NCBI GenBank assembly: GCA_945889475.1
Contig: CAMDBT010000013.1
Coordinates: 1-41,044, forward strand
DNA: 41,044 nucleotides
Source of the DNA: Bifidobacterium breve
GTDB taxonomy: Bacteria; Actinomycetota; Thermoleophilia; Solirubrobacterales; Solirubrobacteraceae
Direction of reading: 5' to 3'
The notes below the pieces were generated by a model. The model was not told where the DNA came from and ran no database searches. It was given only the letters and a program-made list of their open reading frames with translations. Shown here piece by piece: positions 14,888-22,370 of the stretch. The number at the start of each line of letters is the position of its first letter. Position 1 is the first letter of the stretch. Both the position numbers and the translations under genes were made by a program.

Positions 14888-15797
14888 AGCTTGGGCGGCG
14901 GGCGCTGAGCAGCAGGTTGTAGAAGATCGTCGCTGGAAGTCGGCCTTCGAGCAGGCTGCGGTCAACCTTCTGCAAGGCGAGGTAGCCGCGGAAGGCATAC
15001 TGGCGCCAAAGCTGAGGCACATCCTCGGGCGCGGCGGTTGCTTCAAGCGCGCGGTTGGTCCAGCCGAACCAGTTGGCTAGCAGCTCCTCGCCGCGAACGT
15101 GGACGTCCTCGAAGCCGGCGTCGCTGGCGATCTCTTCGAGGTCGGAGGGAACGAAGGCGTGAACGTCAACGTGCTGCTCGAGCTCGTGATTGCACGCCCC
15201 GCCGTCGCTGTCGCCAGCCTTCGAGGGCGCCGCTCGCAGCGCCGCGCGCCAGGCCGGCGCCACCGTTGTCGCGGCGCGCTTGGGTAGCTGCGCGAGGCGG
15301 TCGCCGTTGCGCGAGGGTTCGCCGGCGAAGACGACAACGCCATTCGGCCTCAGCACACGGAAGAACTCATCGAAGGCTTGGCTCAGGTCGGGGATGTGAT
15401 GGAGCACGGCGTGACCGAGTACGAGGTCGAAGCTCTGGTCCTCAAACGGCAGCGCTTCGGCATCGCAGATCTCCGTCGTTACCTCAAGGTCGAGCCGATC
15501 GGCGTTAGCGCGGAGTGCTTCGATCATGCCGACGGAGATGTCGGTGCAGACGACCTCGTCAACGGCGCCCGCCATCAACATGTGAAGTGAGAAGTAGCCG
15601 GTTCCGGCGCCGACTTCGAGCGAGCGACCGAAGTGCGGAAGCGGGCCGCCGTGCGCCTTTTCAATCTTCGTTAGAACCTGCTCGCGGCCGACGATGCCCC
15701 AGTCGATTCCCCACTTGGCGTCGTAACATGACGCCGCGCCGGTGTGGTAGCGGGTGTTTACGTCGCGGATCTCCTCGGCTGTCTTTGGTGCGGCCAC
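14886..15797 (-). CDS. Class I SAM-dependent methyltransferase
   Basis: 303 residues from the GTG at 15797; TAGCCT (15814-15809) is the likely -10. The Rossmann motif I is LEVGAGTGYF (60-69), motif II CTDISVGMIEAL, then CDAEALPFEDQSFDLVLGHAVLHHIPD, the UbiE/Methyltransf_11 pattern. The C-terminal third (FVPSDLEEIASDAGFEDVHVRGEELLANWFGW) is longer than minimal members and may bind the acceptor. The substrate cannot be read from sequence. It is divergent from the P450-methyltransferase-GH57-GT4 operon, and a TetR-type palindrome lies between them, so it may act on the same glucan or lipid product. A role in an unrelated pathway such as quinone or lipid methylation is equally possible. Confidence 0.88.
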   Translation of the reverse strand: MAAPKTAEEIRDVNTRYHTGAASCYDAKWGIDWGIVGREQVLTKIEKAHGGPLPHFGRSLEVGAGTGYFSLHMLMAGAVDEVVCTDISVGMIEALRANADRLDLEVTTEICDAEALPFEDQSFDLVLGHAVLHHIPDLSQAFDEFFRVLRPNGVVVFAGEPSRNGDRLAQLPKRAATTVAPAWRAALRAAPSKAGDSDGGACNHELEQHVDVHAFVPSDLEEIASDAGFEDVHVRGEELLANWFGWTNRALEATAAPEDVPQLWRQYAFRGYLALQKVDRSLLEGRLPATIFYNLLLSARRPS

Positions 15798-15839
15798 TTG
15801 TATCGCGGAGGCTAGCGATCGGCGCAAAACTGCCGCCTC

Positions 15840-15855
15840 CTGACCGCACGGTCAG
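15840..15855. promoter_or_regulatory. TetR-type operator palindrome
   Basis: CTGACCG-CA-CGGTCAG is a 16-bp site with perfect 7-bp arms, centred between the divergent methyltransferase (start 15797) and P450 (start 15875) genes. It lies just upstream of the methyltransferase -10. The TGACCGnnCGGTCA core is common among TetR-family operators, including ones controlling lipid metabolism. No tetR gene lies in the window. Confidence 0.6.
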
Positions 15856-15874
15856 AAGCTGCGAAACTGAGCTG

Positions 15875-17248
15875 GTGAACAATGGATCGCCGACGATCTT
15901 GGATCTGCCGCCAGGGCCACGGCAGCCACGCTACGCGCAGGCGTTGCAGTGGGTGGTGCGCCCGCAGCAGTTTCTTGTGCGCCAGCGCGAGCGCTTCGGC
16001 GACGTTTTCACAGTGCAGGTCATCGATGATCACCCGCTAGTCGTCTTGGGCGACCCCGAAGACATCCGCACCATCTTCACCGGCTCGGCCGAAGCGATGC
16101 ACGCCGGCGAAGCCAACACGCTGCTGGAGCCGGTGCTCGGCTCACGCTCGATCCTGCTGCTCGATGAAGCCGAACACCTGCGCCAGCGGCGGCTGCTGCT
16201 GGGGCCATTCCACGGCGAGCGGATGCTGCGATACGACGCGATCATGGCCGAGGCCGCCGAGCGTGAGCTGGCGACCTGGCCGGAGGGGGAGACGATCGAG
16301 ATCTTGCCGCGGATGCAGGCGATCACGCTGGAGGTGATCATGCGCGCCGTCTTTGGGATCGAAGCTGGACTGGAGCTGGAACGGCTGCGCGTGCTGCTGC
16401 GGAGAATGCTGCACGAGACGACCAACATCCGCCAGATGGCGCTCAGTCTGATGCTGGGCCCGGAGTCGGAGCGGATGCGCGGGCGCCTGAGGGAGGTGCT
16501 CGACCCTGTCGACGATGAGCTCTACCGCGTGATCGCTGAGCACCGCGACGCGCCCGACCTTGAACAGCGCGAGGACATCCTTTCGATGCTGCTGCTGGCG
16601 CGCGACGAGGACGGCGAGCCGATGACCGACGAGGAGCTGCGCGATGAGCTGATGACGCTGCTGTTGGCCGGTCATGAAACGACCGCCAGCTCGCTCTCGT
16701 GGGCGTTCGAACAGCTGACGCACCAGCCGCAGACGTTGGAGCGGCTGACCGAAGAGCTGCGCGGCGGTGGCGCGGAACCGTATGCAGAGGCTGTGATTCA
16801 GGAGACGATGCGGCTGCGGCCGGTGCTGCCGATCGTGGTTCGCTTGCTGAAAGAGCCGATTACGGTGGGTCAAGGGCGCTTTCGGCTGCCGGCTGGCACG
16901 CGCGTCGCGCCAGCGATCCTCCTCGTTCACCTGCGCGATGACATCTACCCCGACCCTTACGAGTTTCGCCCTGAGCGGTTCATCGAGACGCCGCCAGGAA
17001 CCTATACGTGGATCCCTTTCGGTGGCGGGATGCGCCGCTGCGTCGGCTCGGCCTTCGCGCAGTTTGAGATGCGCGCCGTGATGCGCGCCGTGCTGACCAA
17101 CTTCGACCTTGAGGCGGCCGCTGGGCCGGAGCGGATTTCCCGCCGCTCATTGACGCTAGTGCCCGGCCGCGGTGGCCGCGTGCGCGTCGTGCGGAGCGTC
17201 AAGGCGGCGCGCAGCGAGGCTGCGGTCGACGGCGCGCTGGCGCTCTGA
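15875..17248 (+). CDS. Cytochrome P450 monooxygenase
   Basis: 457 residues from the GTG at 15875; the frame is open further upstream to 15515, but that part lies over the divergent methyltransferase. Hallmarks are the I-helix AGHETTAS (265-272), ExxR as ETMR (310-313), the PERF segment RPERF (365-369) and the heme loop FGGGMRRCVG with thiolate Cys389. The N-terminus has a proline-rich LPPGPRQP hinge but no membrane anchor, so it is soluble and would need ferredoxin-type partners not found here. Its stop overlaps the next start by one base, putting it first in a four-gene operon with glucan-synthesis genes. Oxidation of a fatty-acyl or other lipid substrate of that pathway is an attractive but unproven role. 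Confidence 0.93.
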   Translation: MNNGSPTILDLPPGPRQPRYAQALQWVVRPQQFLVRQRERFGDVFTVQVIDDHPLVVLGDPEDIRTIFTGSAEAMHAGEANTLLEPVLGSRSILLLDEAEHLRQRRLLLGPFHGERMLRYDAIMAEAAERELATWPEGETIEILPRMQAITLEVIMRAVFGIEAGLELERLRVLLRRMLHETTNIRQMALSLMLGPESERMRGRLREVLDPVDDELYRVIAEHRDAPDLEQREDILSMLLLARDEDGEPMTDEELRDELMTLLLAGHETTASSLSWAFEQLTHQPQTLERLTEELRGGGAEPYAEAVIQETMRLRPVLPIVVRLLKEPITVGQGRFRLPAGTRVAPAILLVHLRDDIYPDPYEFRPERFIETPPGTYTWIPFGGGMRRCVGSAFAQFEMRAVMRAVLTNFDLEAAAGPERISRRSLTLVPGRGGRVRVVRSVKAARSEAAVDGALAL

Positions 17249-18063
17249 TGGGCGTTGGCGAGCCGCCCGAGCGCACCGACCCGGACGCGCCGCGAATCTT
17301 CCAATCCGGCCAGCCCGAAGGCGTATCCCCACTGGAGCTGACCGGCGAGCGGACGCTGCCCGATGTTCCCGAAGAGAACTACTGGTACCGACGTCACGCT
17401 GTCGTCTACGAATGGGTTGGCGCTCGCGTTCGCGGCCTCAAGGTGGTCGATCTGGCCTGCGGCGAGGGCTACGGCAGTGCCGTGCTTGCGCGCAGCGCGG
17501 CCGATGTCGTCGGTGTCGATGCCAACCCCGACGCCCATGCCCACGCCGCGGCCCGCTACTCGCGGCCGGGACTGAGCTTCGAGCGGAGGCTGATTGACAG
17601 TTACGAGCAGCCGCGCGACGCCGTCGTCTTCCTGCAGACGATCGAGCACGTAACTAATCCAGACCGAATCCTCGATCACTGCCGCCGCTTGGTCGAAGCG
17701 AGCGAACACCCAGCGGTTTACATCTCGACCCCCAATGTGCTGACGCTTGCGCCGGAGGGGGCCGAGCGCTCCGGGAATCCGTGGCACGTTCACGAGTACC
17801 GACCGGACGAGTTCCGCGAGCTTGCCGCCGAGCATTTCGGCGAGGTTGAGATCTTCGGCCTCCATCACGCCCGCGCTTTACGCGCCCATCAGATCGCGAT
17901 CGAACGACTTGGCTGGGATGCGATTCACAAGCGGCTGAAGCTGACGAAGCCGTTCTACGACCGCTTTGTGCCAGCAATCTCGGAGCAAGATTTTAGGCTC
18001 GTCAGCGAGCGCGAACGATCGCTCGATCGGGCACTTGACCTGCTCGCCGTACTGAGGCCCTGA
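17248..18063 (+). CDS. SAM-dependent methyltransferase, Rv3030-like (MGLP locus)
   Basis: 271 residues; its ATG shares one base with the P450 stop. The SAM motif is VDLACGEGYG (67-76), and QTIEHVTNPDRIL replaces the usual motif after the second acidic strand. The segment LTGERTLPD followed by ENYWYRRH (31-50), and the ending RSLDRALDLLAVLRP, closely resemble what I remember of M. tuberculosis Rv3030 (LTGERTIPD ... ENYWFRRHQVVY ... DDSLDLIAIAVRP). Rv3030 is a methyltransferase linked to methylglucose lipopolysaccharide (MGLP) synthesis. The next two genes are Rv3031- and Rv3032-like in the same order, which supports methylation of a glucan. Comparison is from memory, not from a search. Confidence 0.88.
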   Translation: MGVGEPPERTDPDAPRIFQSGQPEGVSPLELTGERTLPDVPEENYWYRRHAVVYEWVGARVRGLKVVDLACGEGYGSAVLARSAADVVGVDANPDAHAHAAARYSRPGLSFERRLIDSYEQPRDAVVFLQTIEHVTNPDRILDHCRRLVEASEHPAVYISTPNVLTLAPEGAERSGNPWHVHEYRPDEFRELAAEHFGEVEIFGLHHARALRAHQIAIERLGWDAIHKRLKLTKPFYDRFVPAISEQDFRLVSERERSLDRALDLLAVLRP

Positions 18064-18065
18064 GG

Positions 18066-19457
18066 ATGAGCAAGCCCGGCCAAGTGGCAATCGTGCTGCA
18101 CACGCACATGCCTTACGTCGAGGGCTTCGGTACCTGGCCGTTTGGTGAGGAGTGGCTTTGGGAGGCGATCGCCACCTGTTACCTGCCGATCGCCGATCTG
18201 CTCGACACCGGCGCTCCGCTGACGCTCTCGCTGACGCCTGTGCTGTGCGATCAGCTCGAAGCGCCCGGCGCGCTGGACCGCTGCGCCGCATTCCTGCGCG
18301 AAGTGAGGCCCGAGTCTCACCGCCTCGACGCTGAGGGCTGCCGCGAAGGTGGCCGTGGCGATCTGGCCGAAGAGCTTGAGCGCGCCGCCGGGCAGTACGC
18401 CCAGGCGCTGGAGGCGCTCGAGGCCTGCGGCGGCGATCTGCTCGGTCGGTTGGCGCCGCACGCTGCCTGGACGAGCAGCGCGACGCACGCGATTCTGCCG
18501 CTGCTGGTGAGTCAGTCTGGCGTTCGACTTCAAGTCGAAAACGGCGTCCAAAGCCACCGCGAACGCTTCTCCCGCGAATGGCGTGGCGGCTTTTGGATCC
18601 CTGAGTGCGCGCATCAGTCGTGGATCGATCGGCTGCTCGAGGAGGCTGGAGTTCACGCCAGCTGTGTTGAGCTGACCGAGCACTTCGGCGCCGGCGACGC
18701 ACGCAACCTGCAACCGCTGCGTAGCGCCGATGGGCCGCTGCTGGTGCCGCTCGACCGCGCGCTAATCGATCTCGTTTGGGGCTCAGGCGGCTACCCGGCG
18801 CGCGGCGCCTACCGCGACAACCACCGCCGCACGACCTACGACCATCGCCCGTGGGCCAACGACGGCGAGGTGTATGACTGCGAGCGGGCAGCAGACCAGG
18901 CGAAAGCGGACGGCGACGCCTTCGCCGCGCGCTGCGCTGAGCGCGTAGCCAGCGGCGGGCTCTGCACGCTGGCCTTCGACACCGAGCTCTTTGGCCTCTG
19001 GTGGCACGAGGGACCACTCTTCCTCGCCGCATTCGTTCAGGGCTGCCAGCAGCGCGGCGTTGATTTGGTCGCGATCGACGACGCGCTCGAGCACGTGGAG
19101 GCCGACGAGTGGCCAGCGGGCCTCGAAGCTCCGACCAGCTGGGGCAAGGCCAATTCGTTGCGTACCTGGTCGTCGCCGAAGGTCGCTGAGATCACCGGCC
19201 GAGCGCGCAACGCAGAGCTGCTCGCGCTGGCGGCCGGGCCGAGCCTGCCGGTGCGCGCCGCGCGTGAGCTGCTGGCACTGCAGGCCAGCGACTGGGCCTT
19301 CCTCGAAGCCGACGACCTCGCTGGCCCGTATCCGCTCGAGCGCTTCAGCGGACACCTCGAAAACTTCAACGCGGCGCTGGCCGTTGTACCCTCAGGCGAG
19401 GCTGCGCTGCGTAATCTCGCGCCAACGCTGAGCCTCGCACCGCTGCTAGAACCGTGA
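18066..19457 (+). CDS. GH57-family alpha-glucan branching enzyme (Rv3031-like)
   Basis: 463 residues, two bases after the methyltransferase stop. GH57 region 1 is HTHMPYV (12-18), the nucleophile region is FWIPECAHQ with Glu180, and the acid/base region is FDTELFGLWWHEG with Asp305. The C-terminal helical DUF1957-type domain (WSSPKVAEITGRARNAELLAL ... LLALQASDWAFL) is the part typical of GH57 branching enzymes. It should introduce alpha-1,6 branches into alpha-1,4 glucan chains in the cytoplasm. It is slightly shorter than the ~520-residue archetypes but has all catalytic residues. It is coupled to the GT4 gene by a GTGA overlap, so enzyme and substrate supply are co-produced. Confidence 0.92.
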   Translation: MSKPGQVAIVLHTHMPYVEGFGTWPFGEEWLWEAIATCYLPIADLLDTGAPLTLSLTPVLCDQLEAPGALDRCAAFLREVRPESHRLDAEGCREGGRGDLAEELERAAGQYAQALEALEACGGDLLGRLAPHAAWTSSATHAILPLLVSQSGVRLQVENGVQSHRERFSREWRGGFWIPECAHQSWIDRLLEEAGVHASCVELTEHFGAGDARNLQPLRSADGPLLVPLDRALIDLVWGSGGYPARGAYRDNHRRTTYDHRPWANDGEVYDCERAADQAKADGDAFAARCAERVASGGLCTLAFDTELFGLWWHEGPLFLAAFVQGCQQRGVDLVAIDDALEHVEADEWPAGLEAPTSWGKANSLRTWSSPKVAEITGRARNAELLALAAGPSLPVRAARELLALQASDWAFLEADDLAGPYPLERFSGHLENFNAALAVVPSGEAALRNLAPTLSLAPLLEP

Positions 19458-20647
19458 CCCGCGTACTGATTCTTTCCTGGGAGTATCCGCCCGTCGTTGA
19501 GGGGGGGCTGGCGCGCCACGTGCGCAAACTCGCCGAGCAGCTAGTCGTCCAAGGCGTTGAAGTTCACGTCCTAACGCGCGGCGACGGTCGGCTGCCGGCC
19601 GAGCATGAGGTTGGCGGCGTGACCATTCATCGCGTCCCTGAACCCAGCCGCCCAGGCGACCTCGCGGAGTTCGTGATCTGGATCGAGCACATGAACGCCG
19701 ACATGCTGGCGGCCGGCGTTGAGCTCGGTGACCGCTACGACTTCGACATCGTTCATGGCCACGACTGGCTCGTCTTCGTCGCCGGCGACCACCTCGCCAA
19801 CCGCTTCCGCTGCCCGCTGATCGTGACGATCCACGCGACCGAATTCGGCCGCCACCAAGGCTGGGTCGAGAAGCACCCGCAGAGCTGGATCCACGGCGTC
19901 GAGCGCTCGATGGCCGCGCGCGCCGACCGCCTGATCACCTGTTCGCACTACATGCGTGGTCATGTCGCCGACATCTTCGATCTCGATGAGGCGAGCGTCG
20001 ACGTGATCGCCAACGGGATCGACCCGCTTGACCTGCAGCCTGTAGATGACCTCGAAGCGCTACGCGCCAACTTCGCCGCGCCCGACGAGCAGCTGGTAAT
20101 CCTCGTTGGTCGGCTGGTTTACGAGAAAGGCTTCCAGCTGGCGCTGGAGGCGCTTCCACCGATCATCGAACGGGTCGGCAAGGTCCGCTTTCTCGTTGCT
20201 GGCTCCGGAACGCACGAGGCAGCGCTAAAAGAGCAGGCCGACCAGCTCGGCCTCAGCGATTACGGAACGTTCCTCGGCTGGATCGGCGACGACGTGCTCC
20301 ATTCGCTCTACCGGATCGCCGATCTCTGCGTGATCCCAAGCCTTTATGAACCATTCGGCCTCGTCGCGCTGGAGGCGATGGCCAGCGGCTGCCCCTGCAT
20401 CGTCGCCGACACCGGTGGGCTGCGCGAGGTTGTTCCCGGCGGCGACCGCGTTGGGCTTCGTTTCAACGGCGGCGACGCCGACCACCTCGGCGTGATGATC
20501 GAACGGATGCTGACCGACGCCGAACTGCGCGAGCGGCTGACCGCCGAGGCCTCAGAGCACGTGCTCGGCTTCGACTGGGTCGACGTCGCACGTGATACGC
20601 GCGAGCTGTACGAAGAGGCGCTGGTCGCCTCACGCAGTAAGGCTTAA
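19454..20647 (+). CDS. GT4 glucosyltransferase (glycogen synthase-like, Rv3032-like)
   Basis: 397 residues from a GTG overlapping the GH57 stop. The GT-B fold signatures are the N-terminal EYPPVVEGGLARHV with the Gly-rich nucleotide-sugar loop, HGHDW, VGRLVYEKGF (218-227), and the EX7E motif Glu299/Glu307 (YEPFGLVALEAM). The opening resembles actinobacterial GlgA/GlgM-type retaining glucosyltransferases that use ADP- or UDP-glucose. In M. tuberculosis the same position in the locus is held by Rv3032, an alpha-1,4-glucosyltransferase for MGLP and glycogen-like glucan. It most likely elongates an alpha-1,4 glucan acted on by the GH57 enzyme. Its stop overlaps that of the convergent acyltransferase (TTAA). 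Confidence 0.92.
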   Translation: MTRVLILSWEYPPVVEGGLARHVRKLAEQLVVQGVEVHVLTRGDGRLPAEHEVGGVTIHRVPEPSRPGDLAEFVIWIEHMNADMLAAGVELGDRYDFDIVHGHDWLVFVAGDHLANRFRCPLIVTIHATEFGRHQGWVEKHPQSWIHGVERSMAARADRLITCSHYMRGHVADIFDLDEASVDVIANGIDPLDLQPVDDLEALRANFAAPDEQLVILVGRLVYEKGFQLALEALPPIIERVGKVRFLVAGSGTHEAALKEQADQLGLSDYGTFLGWIGDDVLHSLYRIADLCVIPSLYEPFGLVALEAMASGCPCIVADTGGLREVVPGGDRVGLRFNGGDADHLGVMIERMLTDAELRERLTAEASEHVLGFDWVDVARDTRELYEEALVASRSKA

Positions 20648-21327
20648 CTCCAGCGCAGCGCTTCGGGCTGCTCGCGCATTCGCAGCACGCGCGCCGGGGA
20701 ACCACCGACTACGGCGTTCTCGTCAACGTCGCGCGTAACGACGGCGAGGCTGCCGATGATCGAGTTGTCGCCGACGGTCACACCGCGCAGCAGGCAGGCG
20801 CCGTAGCCAACCCAGACGTTGTTACCGACGCGCACGTCACGCTTGTAGATCCCTTGCTCGCGGATCGGCCGCTCGACGTCGTTGCTGGCATGGTCGAAGT
20901 CGATCAGCATCACGCGGTCCGCGAGGATGCACTGGCTGGCGATCGAAACGTGCTGGAAGGCTGAGATCGTGCACTCCTGACCCAGCACCGTGCGGTCGCC
21001 AATGCTGACGACCCCCTCGTGCGCTCGGACCTTGCAGCCGTCGCCTAGCCACGACCAGCGGCCGAGCTTGACGACCGCATTGGGGCCGATCTCGAAGGTC
21101 ACCTTCGAGCAGACGAAAAAAAGCCCGTCGCTGCGAAGGCGCCCGCGCCAGCGCAGCTTCAGCCAAGCCCAGCGGCCGATCAATAGCACGTACTTGAAGC
21201 TGAGCATCCGGTTGGCGGCGGCGAAGCGCAGAAAGGCAATCGGCCCACCGCCCAGCGCTTGCGGCGTAGGACGTGGGGGCTGATCCTGTGAGCCGACTCG
21301 GTCGCTTCTTTTTGCAGCTGCTTCCAT
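20644..21327 (-). CDS. Hexapeptide-repeat acyltransferase (Rv3034c-like)
   Basis: 227 residues from the ATG at 21327, with TAGGCT nine bases upstream as -10. After a basic N-terminus the chain carries left-handed beta-helix repeats (IGPNAVVKLG, VVSIGDRTVLG, VRVGNNVWVGYGACLL, VTVGDNSIIGSLAVV). The probable catalytic His146 is in LIDFDHASNDVERPI, and PARVLR sits near the end. This is the xenobiotic/galactoside O-acetyltransferase-type fold, which acetylates or acylates sugars. From memory, the segment from LGQECTISA to the end resembles mycobacterial Rv3034c, which lies next to Rv3030-Rv3032. It may therefore add short acyl groups to the glucan. It converges on the GT4 gene. Confidence 0.87.
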   Translation of the reverse strand: MEAAAKRSDRVGSQDQPPRPTPQALGGGPIAFLRFAAANRMLSFKYVLLIGRWAWLKLRWRGRLRSDGLFFVCSKVTFEIGPNAVVKLGRWSWLGDGCKVRAHEGVVSIGDRTVLGQECTISAFQHVSIASQCILADRVMLIDFDHASNDVERPIREQGIYKRDVRVGNNVWVGYGACLLRGVTVGDNSIIGSLAVVTRDVDENAVVGGSPARVLRMREQPEALRWS

Positions 21328-21336
21328 CGCTTCGCA

Positions 21337-21390
21337 AGCCTAGCCGGGGCGTGCGCGCGGAGCTTCAACCACCGACCCGCCCGCTAACCT
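21337..21390. promoter_or_regulatory. Divergent -10 elements for acyltransferase and meaB
   Basis: TAGGCT on the minus strand (21342-21337) lies nine bases before the acyltransferase ATG. TAACCT on the plus strand (21385-21390) lies eight bases before the meaB GTG at 21399. The 71-bp region contains no other obvious element. GAAGGG between TAACCT and the GTG could act as a weak SD if the transcript starts slightly earlier. Confidence 0.45.
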
Positions 21391-21398
21391 CGAAGGGC

Positions 21399-22352
21399 GT
21401 GACCCCTGCCGACGCCGACACCCTCGCAGAGCGCCTGCTGGCCGGTGATCAGCGCGCGCTCGCACGGGCGATTACGTTGGTTGAGTCCAACGATCCGCGC
21501 GGCTGGGAGCTGGTCCGCGAGGTCTATCCGCAGACCGGCAAGGCGGCGATTGTTGGCTGCACGGGGGCGCCCGGCGGCGGCAAGTCAACGCTGATTGGCG
21601 CGCTGACTGCTCTGCGCCGCGAACAGGGCCGCAGCGTCGGCGTTCTCTCGATCGACCCATCATCGCCGTTCACGCAGGGCGCGCTGCTCGGAGATCGCAT
21701 CCGCCTGACCGATCACTTCCTCGATAAAGGTGTCTTCATCCGCTCGATGGCCAATCGCGGCGCGCTCGGCGGCCTTAGCGAAACTGCCCTCCAGGCGGCG
21801 CTCTTGATTGATGCCGCCGGCCGTCAGGACATCTTCATCGAGACCGTCGGCGTTGGTCAGGCTGAGGTCGACATCATCGACCACGCCGACACGATCGTGC
21901 TGGTCTTGATGCCTGGCTCCGGTGATTCGATTCAGGCGCTGAAGGCCGGCGTGATGGAGATCCCCGACATCATCGTCGTCAACAAGTGTGACCACCCGAT
22001 GACTGAAACAATGGTTCGTGAGATCCGTGGCGTGCTCAGCCTCGCACCGACCGACGGTAGGCCGACGCCGATCGTCAAGACCGAGGCGCTACGCGGCGAC
22101 GGCGTCGCTGAGCTGGCAGACGAGATCGACGCTCATCGCGCTTTCATCGAGGCCGAAGGAACGCTGGCCGAGCGTCGCCGCCGCAACCTGCGCAGCGAAG
22201 TGATCGCGATCTGCACGCACCGGATGCGGCGCGATCTTGAGCAGCGCGTTGACGAGGACGCCAGCTTCAGCAAGCTCTTCGACGCGGTCGTCGAGCGCCG
22301 GCTTGACCCGGCCAGCGCTGCGAGCGAGATCCTTGAGCAGCTCTCGCCGTGA
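21399..22352 (+). CDS. meaB: MeaB/ArgK GTPase, methylmalonyl-CoA mutase chaperone
   Basis: 317 residues from the GTG at 21399; upstream in-frame codons would run into the divergent acyltransferase. The G3E-family GTPase has Walker A GAPGGGKST (56-64), the switch region DPSSPFTQGALLGDR, FIETVGVGQAEVD and the base-specificity motif NKCD (195-198). MeaB protects and gates loading of adenosylcobalamin into methylmalonyl-CoA mutase. Both mutase subunits are encoded 6-8 kb downstream in this window, which supports that role over the older ArgK label. A C-terminal helical dimerisation arm (RRRNLRSEVIAICTHRMRRDL) is present. The gene ends 18 bp from the convergent membrane-protein gene. Confidence 0.95.
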   Translation: MTPADADTLAERLLAGDQRALARAITLVESNDPRGWELVREVYPQTGKAAIVGCTGAPGGGKSTLIGALTALRREQGRSVGVLSIDPSSPFTQGALLGDRIRLTDHFLDKGVFIRSMANRGALGGLSETALQAALLIDAAGRQDIFIETVGVGQAEVDIIDHADTIVLVLMPGSGDSIQALKAGVMEIPDIIVVNKCDHPMTETMVREIRGVLSLAPTDGRPTPIVKTEALRGDGVAELADEIDAHRAFIEAEGTLAERRRRNLRSEVIAICTHRMRRDLEQRVDEDASFSKLFDAVVERRLDPASAASEILEQLSP

Positions 22353-22370
22353 GCAGGCGCGGGCGCCGCT

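Noticed and set aside
15515-15874. 120-codon upstream extension of the P450 frame
   Set aside because: It runs over the 5' part and promoter of the divergent methyltransferase, is Arg-rich and lies before the conserved LPPGPRQP start region.
17878-19032. 384-residue Arg-rich frame antisense to the GH57 gene
   Set aside because: Arg/Ala/Ser-rich low-complexity product opposite a gene with intact catalytic motifs.
21273-21398. 42-codon upstream extension of meaB
   Set aside because: It overlaps the divergent acyltransferase start; a -10 (TAACCT) and GTG at 21399 fit better.
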